Origin: Propionibacteriales bacterium | GTDB lineage: Bacteria > Actinomycetota > Actinomycetes > Propionibacteriales > Nocardioidaceae | DNA: 64,000 nucleotides | Direction: 5' to 3' | Assembly (NCBI GenBank): GCA_026392415.1 | Contig: JAPLCC010000047.1 | Location: forward strand, 124,001 to 188,000 | Part shown: in pieces, positions 25,780 through 34,598 of the stretch | Position numbering within the stretch: the first letter of the stretch is position 1 | Layout: each line of letters opens with the position of its first letter | Program-made: the position numbers and the translations under genes | Notes under the pieces: model-generated | What the model saw: only the letters and a program-made list of their open reading frames with translations | Told to the model about the DNA's origin: nothing | Databases searched by the model: none

Positions 25780-27008
25780 CGCAGGCTCCCTTCGAGTTGG
25801 TCCAGTCCCCAGTTGAGGTCGTCGGAGGACACGACGAGGGGCGGCGCGAGCCGGATGGTCGAGCCGTGGGTGTCCTTGGCGAGGACGCCGCGCGCCATCA
25901 GGCGCTCGCAGACCTCGCGGCCGGTGCCGAGCGTGGGGTCGACATCGACGCCGGCCCACAGGCCGCGCGTGCGGAACGAGACGACGCCGTGGCCGACCAT
26001 GGCCTGCAGGCGATCGGTCAGTACGACGCCGAGCTCAGCGGCCATCGCCTGGTGCTCGCCGGACGCGAGCATGGTCACGACCTCGAGGCCGACGGCGCAG
26101 GCAAGCGGGTTGCCGCCGAACGTGGAGCCGTGCTGTCCCGGGTGCAGCACGCCCAACACGTCGGCGTTCCCGACCACGGCCGACACGGGGACGATGCCGC
26201 CGCCCAGTGCCTTGCCGAGGACGTAGAGGTCCGGCACGACGTCGTCGTGGTCGCAGGCGAACGTCTTGCCGGTGCGGCCGAGCCCGGCCTGGATCTCGTC
26301 GGCGACGAAAAGCACGTTCTCACGGGTGCACAGCTCGCGCAGGCCCTGGAGGAAGCCGGCGGGCGGGATGATCACGCCCCCCTCGCCCTGGATCGGCTCG
26401 ATCAGCACCGCGACCGTGTCGGGCGTGATCGCGGCCTCGATGGCGGCGAGGTCGCCGTACGGCACCATGTCGAAGCCGGGCGTGAACGGGCCGAAGCCGT
26501 CCCGGGCGTCGGGGTCGTCGGAGAAGCCGACGATCGTGGTGGTGCGGCCGTGGAAGTTGCCGGCGGCCACGATGATGCGGGCCCGGTCGGCGGCGACGCC
26601 CTTGACGTCGTAGCCCCACTTGCGCGAGACCTTGATCGCGGTCTCCACGGCCTCGGCGCCGGTGTTCATCGGGAGCACCATGTCCTTGCCGCACAGGTCG
26701 CCCAGGGCGGCACAGAAGTCAGCGAACCGGTCGTGGACGAAGGCGCGGCTGGTCAGAGTGAGGCGATGGAGCTGGCTGTGCGCGGCCGCCAGCAGTCGTG
26801 GGTGGCTGTGCCCGAAGTTGAGCGCGGAGTAGCCCGCGAGCAGGTCGAGGAAGCGGCGACCGTCGACATCGGTCAGCCACGCACCCTCGGCATGGCTGAG
26901 CACCACGGGGAGCGGGTGGTAGTTGTGCGCTGTGCGGGACTCGGCCCGGGCCACCTCATCGGCCGTCCGCCGAGGCGTGACGCCGGTTCGGTCGGTGGTG
27001 ATGCTCAT
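25776..27008 (-). CDS. Class III aminotransferase (ornithine/2-aminoadipate-type)
   Basis: 410 residues from ATG 27008, with GGAGGG at a good distance. The sequence is closest to ornithine aminotransferase RocD: LDLLAGYSALNFGHSHP, PMNTGAEAVETAIK, EPIQGEGGV, FVADEIQAGLGRTG and the pyridoxal-binding lysine at about 266 (LGKALGGG). RocD would use ornithine, but the operon position suggests that here it may transaminate lysine or 2-aminoadipate. This is inference and needs assay. First gene of the operon; GTGA overlap with the next (25776-25779). Confidence 0.82.
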   Translation of the reverse strand: MSITTDRTGVTPRRTADEVARAESRTAHNYHPLPVVLSHAEGAWLTDVDGRRFLDLLAGYSALNFGHSHPRLLAAAHSQLHRLTLTSRAFVHDRFADFCAALGDLCGKDMVLPMNTGAEAVETAIKVSRKWGYDVKGVAADRARIIVAAGNFHGRTTTIVGFSDDPDARDGFGPFTPGFDMVPYGDLAAIEAAITPDTVAVLIEPIQGEGGVIIPPAGFLQGLRELCTRENVLFVADEIQAGLGRTGKTFACDHDDVVPDLYVLGKALGGGIVPVSAVVGNADVLGVLHPGQHGSTFGGNPLACAVGLEVVTMLASGEHQAMAAELGVVLTDRLQAMVGHGVVSFRTRGLWAGVDVDPTLGTGREVCERLMARGVLAKDTHGSTIRLAPPLVVSSDDLNWGLDQLEGSLR

Positions 27009-27059
27009 GGAATTCCCTCCGCCACCGTGGGTGAACCGGAAGATCTCCGGCGGATTGCC

Positions 27060-27076
27060 AGATTGTCGGACAATCT
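27060..27076. promoter_or_regulatory. 17-bp palindromic operator before the lysine operon
   Basis: The sequence AGATTGTCGGACAATCT is a perfect palindrome with 8-bp arms and one central base. It lies 52 bp upstream of the aminotransferase start and fits the T-N-G-T-N3-A-C-N-A pattern of GntR/FCD regulators. No GntR gene is next to this operon, so the regulator is elsewhere. The rest of 27009-27144 shows only weak promoter-like sequence. Confidence 0.65.
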
Positions 27077-27144
27077 TCGTCCACTGTAACCCAGGCCACA
27101 GCGCATTTCCCACCAGCCACCCGGGACGGCGAATCAGGAGGGGG

Positions 27145-28335
27145 TCAGTCGACGAGAAGTGCCTCCGCGCCGAGCCTGGCCTCGCCGTCGGCGATCAGGC
27201 GTCGGTAGGCCGCCTCGATGTCGTCGTGCCCGGGGTGCTTCGCGGCGAAGGCGAGCGCGTTGCGGATGATGTTGAGCTCATTCACCGCATCGACGCCCTG
27301 GGAGGCCAGCAGGTCGACGTCGAGCGGCTGCGTGAAGGTCGGGAACCGGTCGAGTCGACCGACCAGCGTCAGCAGCGCCATCGTCCGCTGGCACTTCTTG
27401 CACGTGCCGCAGTTGGCCTCCTGGAAGCGCATGTAGCAGACCCGCAGGTAGCGCTGGGCCAGGGGCTCGTCGGCCAGCAGGGCGACCTTGTCCTGCCGGA
27501 CGTGGTCCTCGCAGTGGTAGGCCACCTCCAGCCTGTCGCTGGTCCAGAGGGGGTCGATGACGGGGTGAGATCCCCATCCGACCTGGGGGGAGCGCACGTC
27601 GCTCGAGGGGATGAAGAGCTTCGAGATCACCGGTGAGAACAGGGTCCCGAGGCTGGCCAGGGTGGCGCCGTGGAGTTCGCGTCCCCACTTGGCGAGCTCG
27701 GCGTGGACGAGCACCTCGCGCAGGTTCGTGGTGGCAGTCAGGAGCTGCAGGTCGGTCTCGGCGGCGATGGCCTCGAGCGTGGCGGTGACCCGCTTGCGTT
27801 GGGGCCCCATCCTGCGTGGGATGTCGAGCCCGAAGGCGTACACGATCGCGCCGAGCTCGTCGCGCCGGTCGAGCAGGGTGTGGAAGGAGTCGACACCCCC
27901 GGTGAAGCAGGCCGCGGCGACCCGGTCGTCGCGACGGCTGGCCAGGCGGCCCGAGCCGGGGACCCGGTCGATCAACCGCTCGACGCGGCCGGGCGCCGGC
28001 CGGTTCGACGGCGGGCACTTGATCCTGGTGCTGTCGCTCATCCGGTCGGGGAACCACGCGGCGTACGTCGACCGGATCTGGCGCAGCTTCGCGCGCCGGC
28101 CGGGAGAGATCGGGTCGGCCAGGCGGAGGTTCTCCCCGCGCCGCATCGCCACCAGCATCAGCGGCCCGACCCACAGGTCGCCCTTGTCGTACTCCAGGAA
28201 GGGGACGTCGTTGCGGGTGTCGAACCAGAGCCGATGGACGTCGTCACCGATCCTGACGCGTACGAACGTCCTTCGGCGGCCATCGGGCAAGACTTTGTGG
28301 CGCGTCAGACCGACGCGCACAGCGGGGGGAGCCAT
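27145..28335 (-). CDS. PP-loop ATPase-like protein with C-terminal Cys cluster
   Basis: 396 residues. The middle contains CFTGGVDSFHTLLDRR, a PP-loop (SGGxDS-like) motif of N-type ATP pyrophosphatases such as QueC, ThiI and TilS. The C-terminal part has ANCGTCKKCQRTMALL, three Cys in C-x2-C-x2-C, probably metal-binding. The N-terminal 110 residues are unlike queuosine enzymes, and no other pathway genes are near, so the acceptor is unknown. The family is not one I can name. It is divergent from hrpA. Confidence 0.65.
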   Translation of the reverse strand: MAPPAVRVGLTRHKVLPDGRRRTFVRVRIGDDVHRLWFDTRNDVPFLEYDKGDLWVGPLMLVAMRRGENLRLADPISPGRRAKLRQIRSTYAAWFPDRMSDSTRIKCPPSNRPAPGRVERLIDRVPGSGRLASRRDDRVAAACFTGGVDSFHTLLDRRDELGAIVYAFGLDIPRRMGPQRKRVTATLEAIAAETDLQLLTATTNLREVLVHAELAKWGRELHGATLASLGTLFSPVISKLFIPSSDVRSPQVGWGSHPVIDPLWTSDRLEVAYHCEDHVRQDKVALLADEPLAQRYLRVCYMRFQEANCGTCKKCQRTMALLTLVGRLDRFPTFTQPLDVDLLASQGVDAVNELNIIRNALAFAAKHPGHDDIEAAYRRLIADGEARLGAEALLVD

Positions 28336-28436
28336 GGGCGGGACGCTAGGCCACGGGCCGGCGCCTGTGGGTCGGGTCCGAGTTTTTCTTTACCCGATGG
28401 ACCAAAGTTGCGGGCCGCCGGGAGAATGGGGTCGCT

Positions 28437-31400
28437 GTGGACATCACCTACCCGCCCGACCTGCCGGTCAGCGCCCGCCGCGAGGACATCGCCGCGGCGA
28501 TCCGCGACCACCAGGTCGTGATCATCGCCGGCGAGACCGGCTCGGGGAAGACCACCCAATTGCCGAAGATCTGTCTCGAGCTCGGCCGCGGTCTCCCGGG
28601 ACCGGACGGTCGGCCCCGGATGATCGGCCACACCCAGCCGCGCCGGATCGCGGCCCGTTCGGTCGCCGAGCGGATCTCCGAGGAGCTGGGCGTCGAGCTC
28701 GGCGACCTCGTCGGTTACCAGGTCCGGTTCACCGACCGGACCTCGAAGGCGAGCCGGGTCAAGCTGATGACCGACGGCATCCTGCTGGCCGAGCTGCAGC
28801 GTGACCGGATGCTGCGGCGCTACGACACGATCATCATCGACGAGGCCCACGAGCGCAGCCTCAACATCGACTTCCTGCTCGGTTACCTGCGCCAGCTGCT
28901 GCCGAAGCGGCCCGACCTCAAGCTGATCATCACGTCGGCGACGATCGACGTCGACCGGTTCGCGACCCACTTCGACGCTCCGGTCATCGAGGTCTCGGGT
29001 CGCACCTACCCGGTCGAGGTCCGCTACCGGCCGCTCATCGAGGAGACGGGCGAGGACGAGGACTCCGAGCGGTTCGCGCGTGATCCCACCGAGGCGATCG
29101 TCGATGCCGTCAAGGAGCTCTCCAGGGAGGGTCCCGGCGACGTCCTCGTCTTCCTGCCGGGGGAGCGGGAGATCCGCGACACCGCCGAAGCGCTGGGCCC
29201 GCTGGCCGAAGGGGTGCGCGGGGTCGACGTGCTCCCGCTCTACTCGCGGCTCTCGGCCGCCGAGCAGCACCGCGTCTTCGCCCCCGCCAACGGTTCGCGC
29301 CGTCGCGTCGTCCTGGCCACCAATGTCGCCGAGACCTCGCTGACCGTGCCGGGCATCCGGTACGTCGTCGACACCGGCGTCGCACGGATCTCGCGCTACT
29401 CCGTGCGCACCAAGGTGCAGCGGCTGCCGATCGAGCCGATCAGCCAGGCCTCGGCCAACCAGCGCTCCGGTCGTTGTGGTCGGGTCGCGGCCGGCATCGC
29501 GATCCGCCTGTACGCCGAGGAGGACTTCGACGCGCGCCCGGAGTTCACCGATCCCGAGATCATCCGCACCAACCTGGCCTCCGTCATCCTCCAGATGACT
29601 TCGCTCGGGCTCGGTGACATCGCGCGGTTCCCGTTCGTGGAGCCACCCGACCGGCGCAACATCCAGGCGGGCGTGCAGCTGCTCGAGGAACTGGGTGCCG
29701 TGTCCGGGACGGGCGAGCTGACCAAGATCGGTCGGCGCCTCGCCCGGCTCCCGATCGATCCGCGCCTGGGCCGCATGCTGCTGGAGGCCGAGCGGCTCGG
29801 CTGCGTCGGCGACGTCCTCGTCATCGTGGCCGCCCTGTCGTTGCAGGACCCGCGCGAGCGCCCCGGTGCGGACCGCCCGAAGGAACAGGCGCAGGCCGAC
29901 CAGTTCCACGCCCGGTTCAAGGCCGACGGCTCGGACTTCCTCACCCTGCTCAACCTGTGGCGCCACGTGCGCGAGCAGCAGAAGGAGCTGTCGGGCAGTG
30001 CCTTCCGGCGGATGTGCAAGCGGGAGTTCCTCAACTACCTCCGCGTCCGCGAGTGGCAGGAGTTCGTCAGCCAGCTGCGGCAGGTGGCCAAGGAGATCGG
30101 CGTACGGACCGAGGCCGCGGCCGGCACCGGCGACCCCGACGCCGATGGCATCCACCAGGCGCTGCTCTCCGGCCTGCTCTCCCACGTCGGGCTGCTCGAG
30201 GAGCGGGTCTCGACGGGCTCGAACAACGGTGGGGCGCCGGGCTCTCGCGCCTCGAAGGACCGACGGCCCGGCCCGCGGGAGTACCTCGGCGCCCGCGGCG
30301 CGAAGTTCGCCATCTTCCCCGGGAGTGGCCTGGCCCGGAAGAACCCGCAGTTCCTGATGGCCGGCGAGCTCGTCGAGACCGGACGCCTGTGGGCTCGCCA
30401 GAACGCCGAGATCAGGCCGGAGTGGGCCGAGCGGCTGGGCGAGCACCTGGTGAAGCGGACCTACTCCGAGCCGCACTGGTCGCGCAAGCGGCAGTCCGTG
30501 ATGGCCCGCGAGCGGGTCACGCTGTACGGCGTCCCGCTGGTCACCGATCGCGCCATCAGCTACGGACGTGTCGATCCCGTGCTGTCCCGGGAGCTCTTCA
30601 TCCGGCACGCCCTCGTCTACGGCGAGTGGGACACCCGGCACCGTTTCTTCCAGCACAACCGCAAGCTCCTCGCCGAGGCCGAGGAGCTCGAGCACCGGGC
30701 CCGTCGCCGCGACCTCGTCGTCGACGAGCACACGCTCTTCGACTTCTACGACGCGCGTGTCGGTGAGGGCGTCGTCAGCGGCGCGCACTTCGACCGCTGG
30801 TGGCGCGATGCCCGCAAGGGCGACCAGGACCTGCTGACCTTCGACCCCGCGATGCTCACCCACGACACGGCCGAGGAGGTCCGCGAGGCGGACTACCCGG
30901 AGGAGTGGTCGGCCGGCGGCGGACTGACCTTCCCGATCAGCTATCACTTCGAGCCGGGTGCGAAGGACGACGGCCTGACCATCGACATCCCGGTGTCGAC
31001 GCTCAACCGGGTCGATGACGACGACTTCTCCTGGATCGTCCCCGGCCTGCGCGAGGAGCTGGTGACCGAGCTGATCCGCGGCCTGCCGAAGGTGCTGCGG
31101 GTCAACTTCGTCCCCGCGCCCAACACGGCACGGGAGTTCCTGGCCGCCGTACCCGCGGGGGAGGAGGCGCTGCTCGTGGCCCTCGAGCGCCACCTCCGAT
31201 CGACGACGGGCGTCCACGTGCCCCGCGAGGCCTGGAACCTCGCCGGCCTGGCGCCGCACCTGCAGCCCAGCTATCGGGTCGTCGACGAGGCCGGTCGGGT
31301 GCAGGGCCGCGGCAAGTCGCTGGCCGAGCTCAAGGCGCCGCTCCAACCCCAGTTCGACAAGGCGATGGCGGCCGTCGCGTCCGACTCGGGCGTCGCCCGC

Positions 31401-32267
31401 ACGGGCGAGACGACCTGGGTGTTCGACGAGATCGCCGCCACCGCGACCTGGACCCGTGCCGGCCACGAGGTCGAGGCCTTTCCCGGACTGGTCGACGAAG
31501 GGACGACGGTCGGCCTCCAGGTGTTCGGCTCCGCCGACGAACGGGACGCTCGCCACCGACTCGGCGTGATCCGACTGCTGCTCCTCGGGCTCGGGACCAA
31601 GCCGCTTTCCGGCATCGTCGACGGGCTGAGCAACGCCGAGAAGCTCGGCCTCGCCGGCACGCCGTACTCCGGGGTGCCGGCACTGCTCGCCGACTGCCTG
31701 CGCGCCGTCGTCGTCGACGCAGTGGACACGGCGGACACCGTCCGCACCCAGCAGCAGTACGACGACCTGCTGGCCACGCTCCGCACGAGCGCCGCGCCCG
31801 GAGTCCGCCAGGTCCTGGCCGAGCTGCTGCGCGTGCTGGAGTCCTGGCGCGAGGTGGAGCGGCTGCTCAGTGGGCGCGCCGACATGTCGATGCTGCCCGC
31901 GCTGACGGACCTCAAGGGACAGCTGGCGCGACTCGTCCACGACGGGTTCATCGGCGAGGCCGGGGCAGCCCGGCTCCGCCGCTACCGCACCTGGCTCGGG
32001 GCCATGCGTGAGCGTCGGCAGGCTCTCGAATCCGGTGGGCCGGCCGCGCTGGGTCGCGACCGTCAGCGGCTCGACCTGGTCCAGCCGCTCCAGGAGGCCT
32101 GGCTCGCACGGATCACCGCGCTGCCGGAGGGCCGGCCGCCCGGTGCCGGCCTGCGGGCGATCGGCTGGATGCTCGAGGAGTACCGCGTCTCGCTGTGGGC
32201 CCAGCACCTCGGCACCGACGGTCCCGTGTCCGACGTACGGCTGCGCAAGGCGTTCGACGCGCTCTGA
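28437..32267 (+). CDS. hrpA: ATP-dependent RNA helicase HrpA (DEAH/RHA)
   Basis: 1276 residues from GTG 28437, similar to E. coli HrpA (about 1300). Motif I is GETGSGKTTQ (Lys38), motif II DEAH (135-138), motif III SATID, then NVAETSLTVPGIRYVVDTG and QRSGRCGR. The HA2 and OB-fold domains follow, then the long DUF3418 C-terminal region present in full-length HrpA. Proteins of this class act on structured or stalled mRNA and collided ribosomes. There is a small A+T-rich patch (28381-28400) just upstream where a promoter could lie. Confidence 0.93.
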   Translation: MDITYPPDLPVSARREDIAAAIRDHQVVIIAGETGSGKTTQLPKICLELGRGLPGPDGRPRMIGHTQPRRIAARSVAERISEELGVELGDLVGYQVRFTDRTSKASRVKLMTDGILLAELQRDRMLRRYDTIIIDEAHERSLNIDFLLGYLRQLLPKRPDLKLIITSATIDVDRFATHFDAPVIEVSGRTYPVEVRYRPLIEETGEDEDSERFARDPTEAIVDAVKELSREGPGDVLVFLPGEREIRDTAEALGPLAEGVRGVDVLPLYSRLSAAEQHRVFAPANGSRRRVVLATNVAETSLTVPGIRYVVDTGVARISRYSVRTKVQRLPIEPISQASANQRSGRCGRVAAGIAIRLYAEEDFDARPEFTDPEIIRTNLASVILQMTSLGLGDIARFPFVEPPDRRNIQAGVQLLEELGAVSGTGELTKIGRRLARLPIDPRLGRMLLEAERLGCVGDVLVIVAALSLQDPRERPGADRPKEQAQADQFHARFKADGSDFLTLLNLWRHVREQQKELSGSAFRRMCKREFLNYLRVREWQEFVSQLRQVAKEIGVRTEAAAGTGDPDADGIHQALLSGLLSHVGLLEERVSTGSNNGGAPGSRASKDRRPGPREYLGARGAKFAIFPGSGLARKNPQFLMAGELVETGRLWARQNAEIRPEWAERLGEHLVKRTYSEPHWSRKRQSVMARERVTLYGVPLVTDRAISYGRVDPVLSRELFIRHALVYGEWDTRHRFFQHNRKLLAEAEELEHRARRRDLVVDEHTLFDFYDARVGEGVVSGAHFDRWWRDARKGDQDLLTFDPAMLTHDTAEEVREADYPEEWSAGGGLTFPISYHFEPGAKDDGLTIDIPVSTLNRVDDDDFSWIVPGLREELVTELIRGLPKVLRVNFVPAPNTAREFLAAVPAGEEALLVALERHLRSTTGVHVPREAWNLAGLAPHLQPSYRVVDEAGRVQGRGKSLAELKAPLQPQFDKAMAAVASDSGVARTGETTWVFDEIAATATWTRAGHEVEAFPGLVDEGTTVGLQVFGSADERDARHRLGVIRLLLLGLGTKPLSGIVDGLSNAEKLGLAGTPYSGVPALLADCLRAVVVDAVDTADTVRTQQQYDDLLATLRTSAAPGVRQVLAELLRVLESWREVERLLSGRADMSMLPALTDLKGQLARLVHDGFIGEAGAARLRRYRTWLGAMRERRQALESGGPAALGRDRQRLDLVQPLQEAWLARITALPEGRPPGAGLRAIGWMLEEYRVSLWAQHLGTDGPVSDVRLRKAFDAL

Positions 32268-32301
32268 CGCTCGACGACCTCGTGAGGCCTACGCTGGTGC
32301 C

Positions 32302-32901
32302 GTGTCCGAACCCCGTCCGCACCACCGCCCCGCACCACGGGAGGCTGCGTTCTTCGAGGAGCACGCCGACGGCGCCGACCCCGCTCTCGTGACGGAAGCG
32401 GCGGAGCGGGCCGCCGTACTCCTGGTGCGCGGAGCGCACGACAGCACCGACGCCGACGTCGCCGAGCGGTTGATCCACCTCGCCGACACCGAAGGCATCG
32501 AGGCGATCGCCCAGGTCTGGTCGCACGCGTCGGCCGACTCGCTGTCCGGTTGCCTGTGGCGCCTCTACCTCCTCCGGTCGTGGGTGTACGCCGACCCGGT
32601 CGGCGTGGCCCGCCAGTTCGAGGCCGGTCGGGCCCGGGCCGAGTTCGCCCGCGTCGTCGCAGGCGTCGCCGATCCGCCGGGGCCCGACGAGCTGAGGCGG
32701 ATGATCGACGAGGTGCTGCGCGGCATCGCCGACGGTGAGTTCGCCGACGTCCTGTTCCGCGCCGCGGCATTCGCCCGGGTCGTCGCTGCAGGGCGGGCCG
32801 CGCTGAGCGAGGTCCCCGACGTCGACGTGCGCCGGATGCTGGCGCTGGCCGAGCAGCTCGAAGCCGCCGGCCACGTCGAACTGGCGCGTGGACTGGGCTG
32901 A
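32302..32901 (+). CDS. Conserved actinobacterial hypothetical protein
   Basis: 199 residues from GTG 32302, 34 bp after hrpA. Almost entirely helical, with an Ala/Arg/Asp-rich composition and the central segment SDSLSGCLWRLYLLRSWVYADPVGVARQFEAGRA (approximate). The same type of protein is known to me from other actinobacteria without function. Proximity suggests co-transcription with hrpA. Confidence 0.6.
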   Translation: MSEPRPHHRPAPREAAFFEEHADGADPALVTEAAERAAVLLVRGAHDSTDADVAERLIHLADTEGIEAIAQVWSHASADSLSGCLWRLYLLRSWVYADPVGVARQFEAGRARAEFARVVAGVADPPGPDELRRMIDEVLRGIADGEFADVLFRAAAFARVVAAGRAALSEVPDVDVRRMLALAEQLEAAGHVELARGLG

Positions 32902-32991
32902 GGCGACTACTGAGTCGACTGGCCGAGCGCGTCTTCGGTGCCAGATGGGCAGCAAGCTGCCGGAGATCCCCTCTCGCCGCGCTGCCGGCAC

Positions 32992-33097
32992 TACAATGGG
33001 AATTGAGCACGCCGGGTCGCGGCAGCCCCGGGTCCCAAGAACAAGCCGCTACGAGCGGCCCTGCGCCGTGAGGCGCTCCCGGCCCGGTGTGCTCGAT
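32992..33097 (+). ncRNA. Candidate structured small RNA with upstream -10 box
   Basis: A -10 hexamer TACAAT (32992-32997) precedes a stretch whose ends pair over 15 bp (33002-33016 with 33083-33097, allowing G-U). Inside are a hairpin GCCGCT-ACG-AGCGGC (33045-33059) and a hairpin GCGCC-GTGA-GGCGC with a GNRA tetraloop (33063-33076), making a multi-branched fold of about 97 nt. It ends 49 bp before the solute-binding protein start, so it could be a 5' leader or an independent RNA. It has no SRP-RNA tetraloop motif and I cannot assign it to a known family. No -35 box is clear. The 90 bases before it (32902-32991) hold nothing else I recognise. Confidence 0.5.
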
Positions 33098-33146
33098 CTC
33101 CGCGGGTAGGGTGACCACGTTTGCTGGGGACACAGTAAGGACGAGA

Positions 33147-34598
33147 ATGACGCGCGTGAGTCGCTTCGACTGGCGGACCGGTGCCGTTGTCGGCGTCGTG
33201 GCCCTGGCCGTGCTGATCGGGATGCTGGTCCTGGCCAGCGGCACCGAGGAGAAGAAGCCCGCTCCCGCCGGTGCGACCTCGCCGACGCTGACGGACCTCG
33301 ACTTCGCGGTCTGGGGCAGCAAGGCGGAGGTCGCCGCCTACCAGAGCGTGGTCGACGACTACAACGCCAGCAGCAAGGACACGACGGTCACGTTGACCTC
33401 GTGGCCCGACGCCGCGGCGATGGTGGCCGACCTGCGCAGCGGGACGGCCAAGCCGGACCTCTACCTCCTGCCGCGCAGCGAGCTGGCCTGGACGATCGCG
33501 GAGAAGCGCAACCGTCCGCTGCTCGACCTCCTCAACGAGCGCGAGATCCCGATCGGTGACGACTTCGCGCGCGACGCCGTCGATGCCTTCTCTGCCGACG
33601 ACGACCTGCAGTGCATGCCGTACACGACCTCACCGATGGTCATCTACTACAACACCGACCTCGTCGACTTCGAGGAGATGGCGGCCGAGGGCCTGCCGAC
33701 GCCCAACGAGGACCACTCGGGGTGGAACTTCGCTGAGTTCCGCGCGGCTGCCGAGTTCGCGAGCCGGCCTCGGGCCAAGACTCGAGGCGTCTACATCGAG
33801 CCCACGCTGCGGGGGCTGGCCCCGTTCATCTACTCCGGTGGCGGCAAGGTCTTCGACGACGAGAACGAGCCGAAGAGCCTGGCCCTCGGCGAGGACGACT
33901 CCACCGATGCCCTGCGCCAGACCCTCGAGCTGCTCAGGGACCCCCGGCTGACGCTGAGCAACAAGCAGTTGCAGCAGCGTTCAGCGATCGAGTGGTTCGA
34001 GAGCGGTCGCCTCGCGATGATCGCCGGGTTCCGCGGCCTGACACCACAGTTGCGTGAGACCGAAGGCCTCAACTTCGACGTGATGCCGATGCCGTCGCTC
34101 GGAGCCAACCACACGGTGGGTGAGCTGAACGGCATCTGCCTGGCGTCGGGCCGACAGGCCCGTGCAGAGGCCTCGGCCAACTTCCTCACCTACCTCGTCA
34201 GTGACGAGGCGGTGGCCCGGGTCGCCGAGACCGGCTACATCCAGCCGACCAAGCTGACGGTGGCGTTCTCGGCGGACTTCCTGCAGCCCAACCTGGCCCC
34301 CGAACACGCCATGGTGTTCAACGACGTCGTGCGCTCGATCGTGTTGCCGCCACTGATGCAGCAGGGTGACGAGCTGCAGGCGCTGATCACACCCGACATG
34401 AAGGCGCTGTTGACCAACCCGGTGCTCACGGACCTGCAGGAGGAGCTGCGCGCGATCGACGAGAAGTCGCGCGCGCTGCTCGACCCGGACTACGAGCCGG
34501 AGGACGAGCCTTCGGACGACCCGTCGGCCGCGGATTCCTCGTCGGGCTCTGCGTCGTCGCCGTCGGAGTCGGCCACCGACGACCGCAGTCGCGACTGA
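33147..34598 (+). CDS. Extracellular solute-binding protein (family 1), membrane-anchored
   Basis: 483 residues from ATG 33147. An N-terminal hydrophobic helix (about 12-32) lacks a lipobox Cys, so it acts as a signal-anchor. The rest has the family 1 sugar-binding protein layout (FAVWGSKAEVAAYQSVVDDYNAS, PYTTSPMVIYYNTDL, ESGRLAMIAGFRG). The last 40 residues are acidic and Ser-rich. No permease or ATPase gene lies nearby. Its last 109 bases overlap the convergent rnd gene. Confidence 0.8.
   Translation: MTRVSRFDWRTGAVVGVVALAVLIGMLVLASGTEEKKPAPAGATSPTLTDLDFAVWGSKAEVAAYQSVVDDYNASSKDTTVTLTSWPDAAAMVADLRSGTAKPDLYLLPRSELAWTIAEKRNRPLLDLLNEREIPIGDDFARDAVDAFSADDDLQCMPYTTSPMVIYYNTDLVDFEEMAAEGLPTPNEDHSGWNFAEFRAAAEFASRPRAKTRGVYIEPTLRGLAPFIYSGGGKVFDDENEPKSLALGEDDSTDALRQTLELLRDPRLTLSNKQLQQRSAIEWFESGRLAMIAGFRGLTPQLRETEGLNFDVMPMPSLGANHTVGELNGICLASGRQARAEASANFLTYLVSDEAVARVAETGYIQPTKLTVAFSADFLQPNLAPEHAMVFNDVVRSIVLPPLMQQGDELQALITPDMKALLTNPVLTDLQEELRAIDEKSRALLDPDYEPEDEPSDDPSAADSSSGSASSPSESATDDRSRD

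Noticed and set aside
25776..27008. Naming the aminotransferase rocD outright
   Set aside because: The sequence resembles RocD, but the operon is for lysine-type substrates and no arginine/ornithine gene is present, so the symbol was left blank.
28305..32207. 1300-codon minus-strand frame antisense to hrpA
   Set aside because: Composition is repetitive (Gly/Arg/Leu/Glu) with no domain, and hrpA on the other strand is complete. It is a G+C shadow.
33001..33097. SRP RNA (ffs) or 6S RNA
   Set aside because: The conserved SRP GGAAG/AGCAG loop motif is absent and there is no single long hairpin with a central bubble as in 6S RNA.
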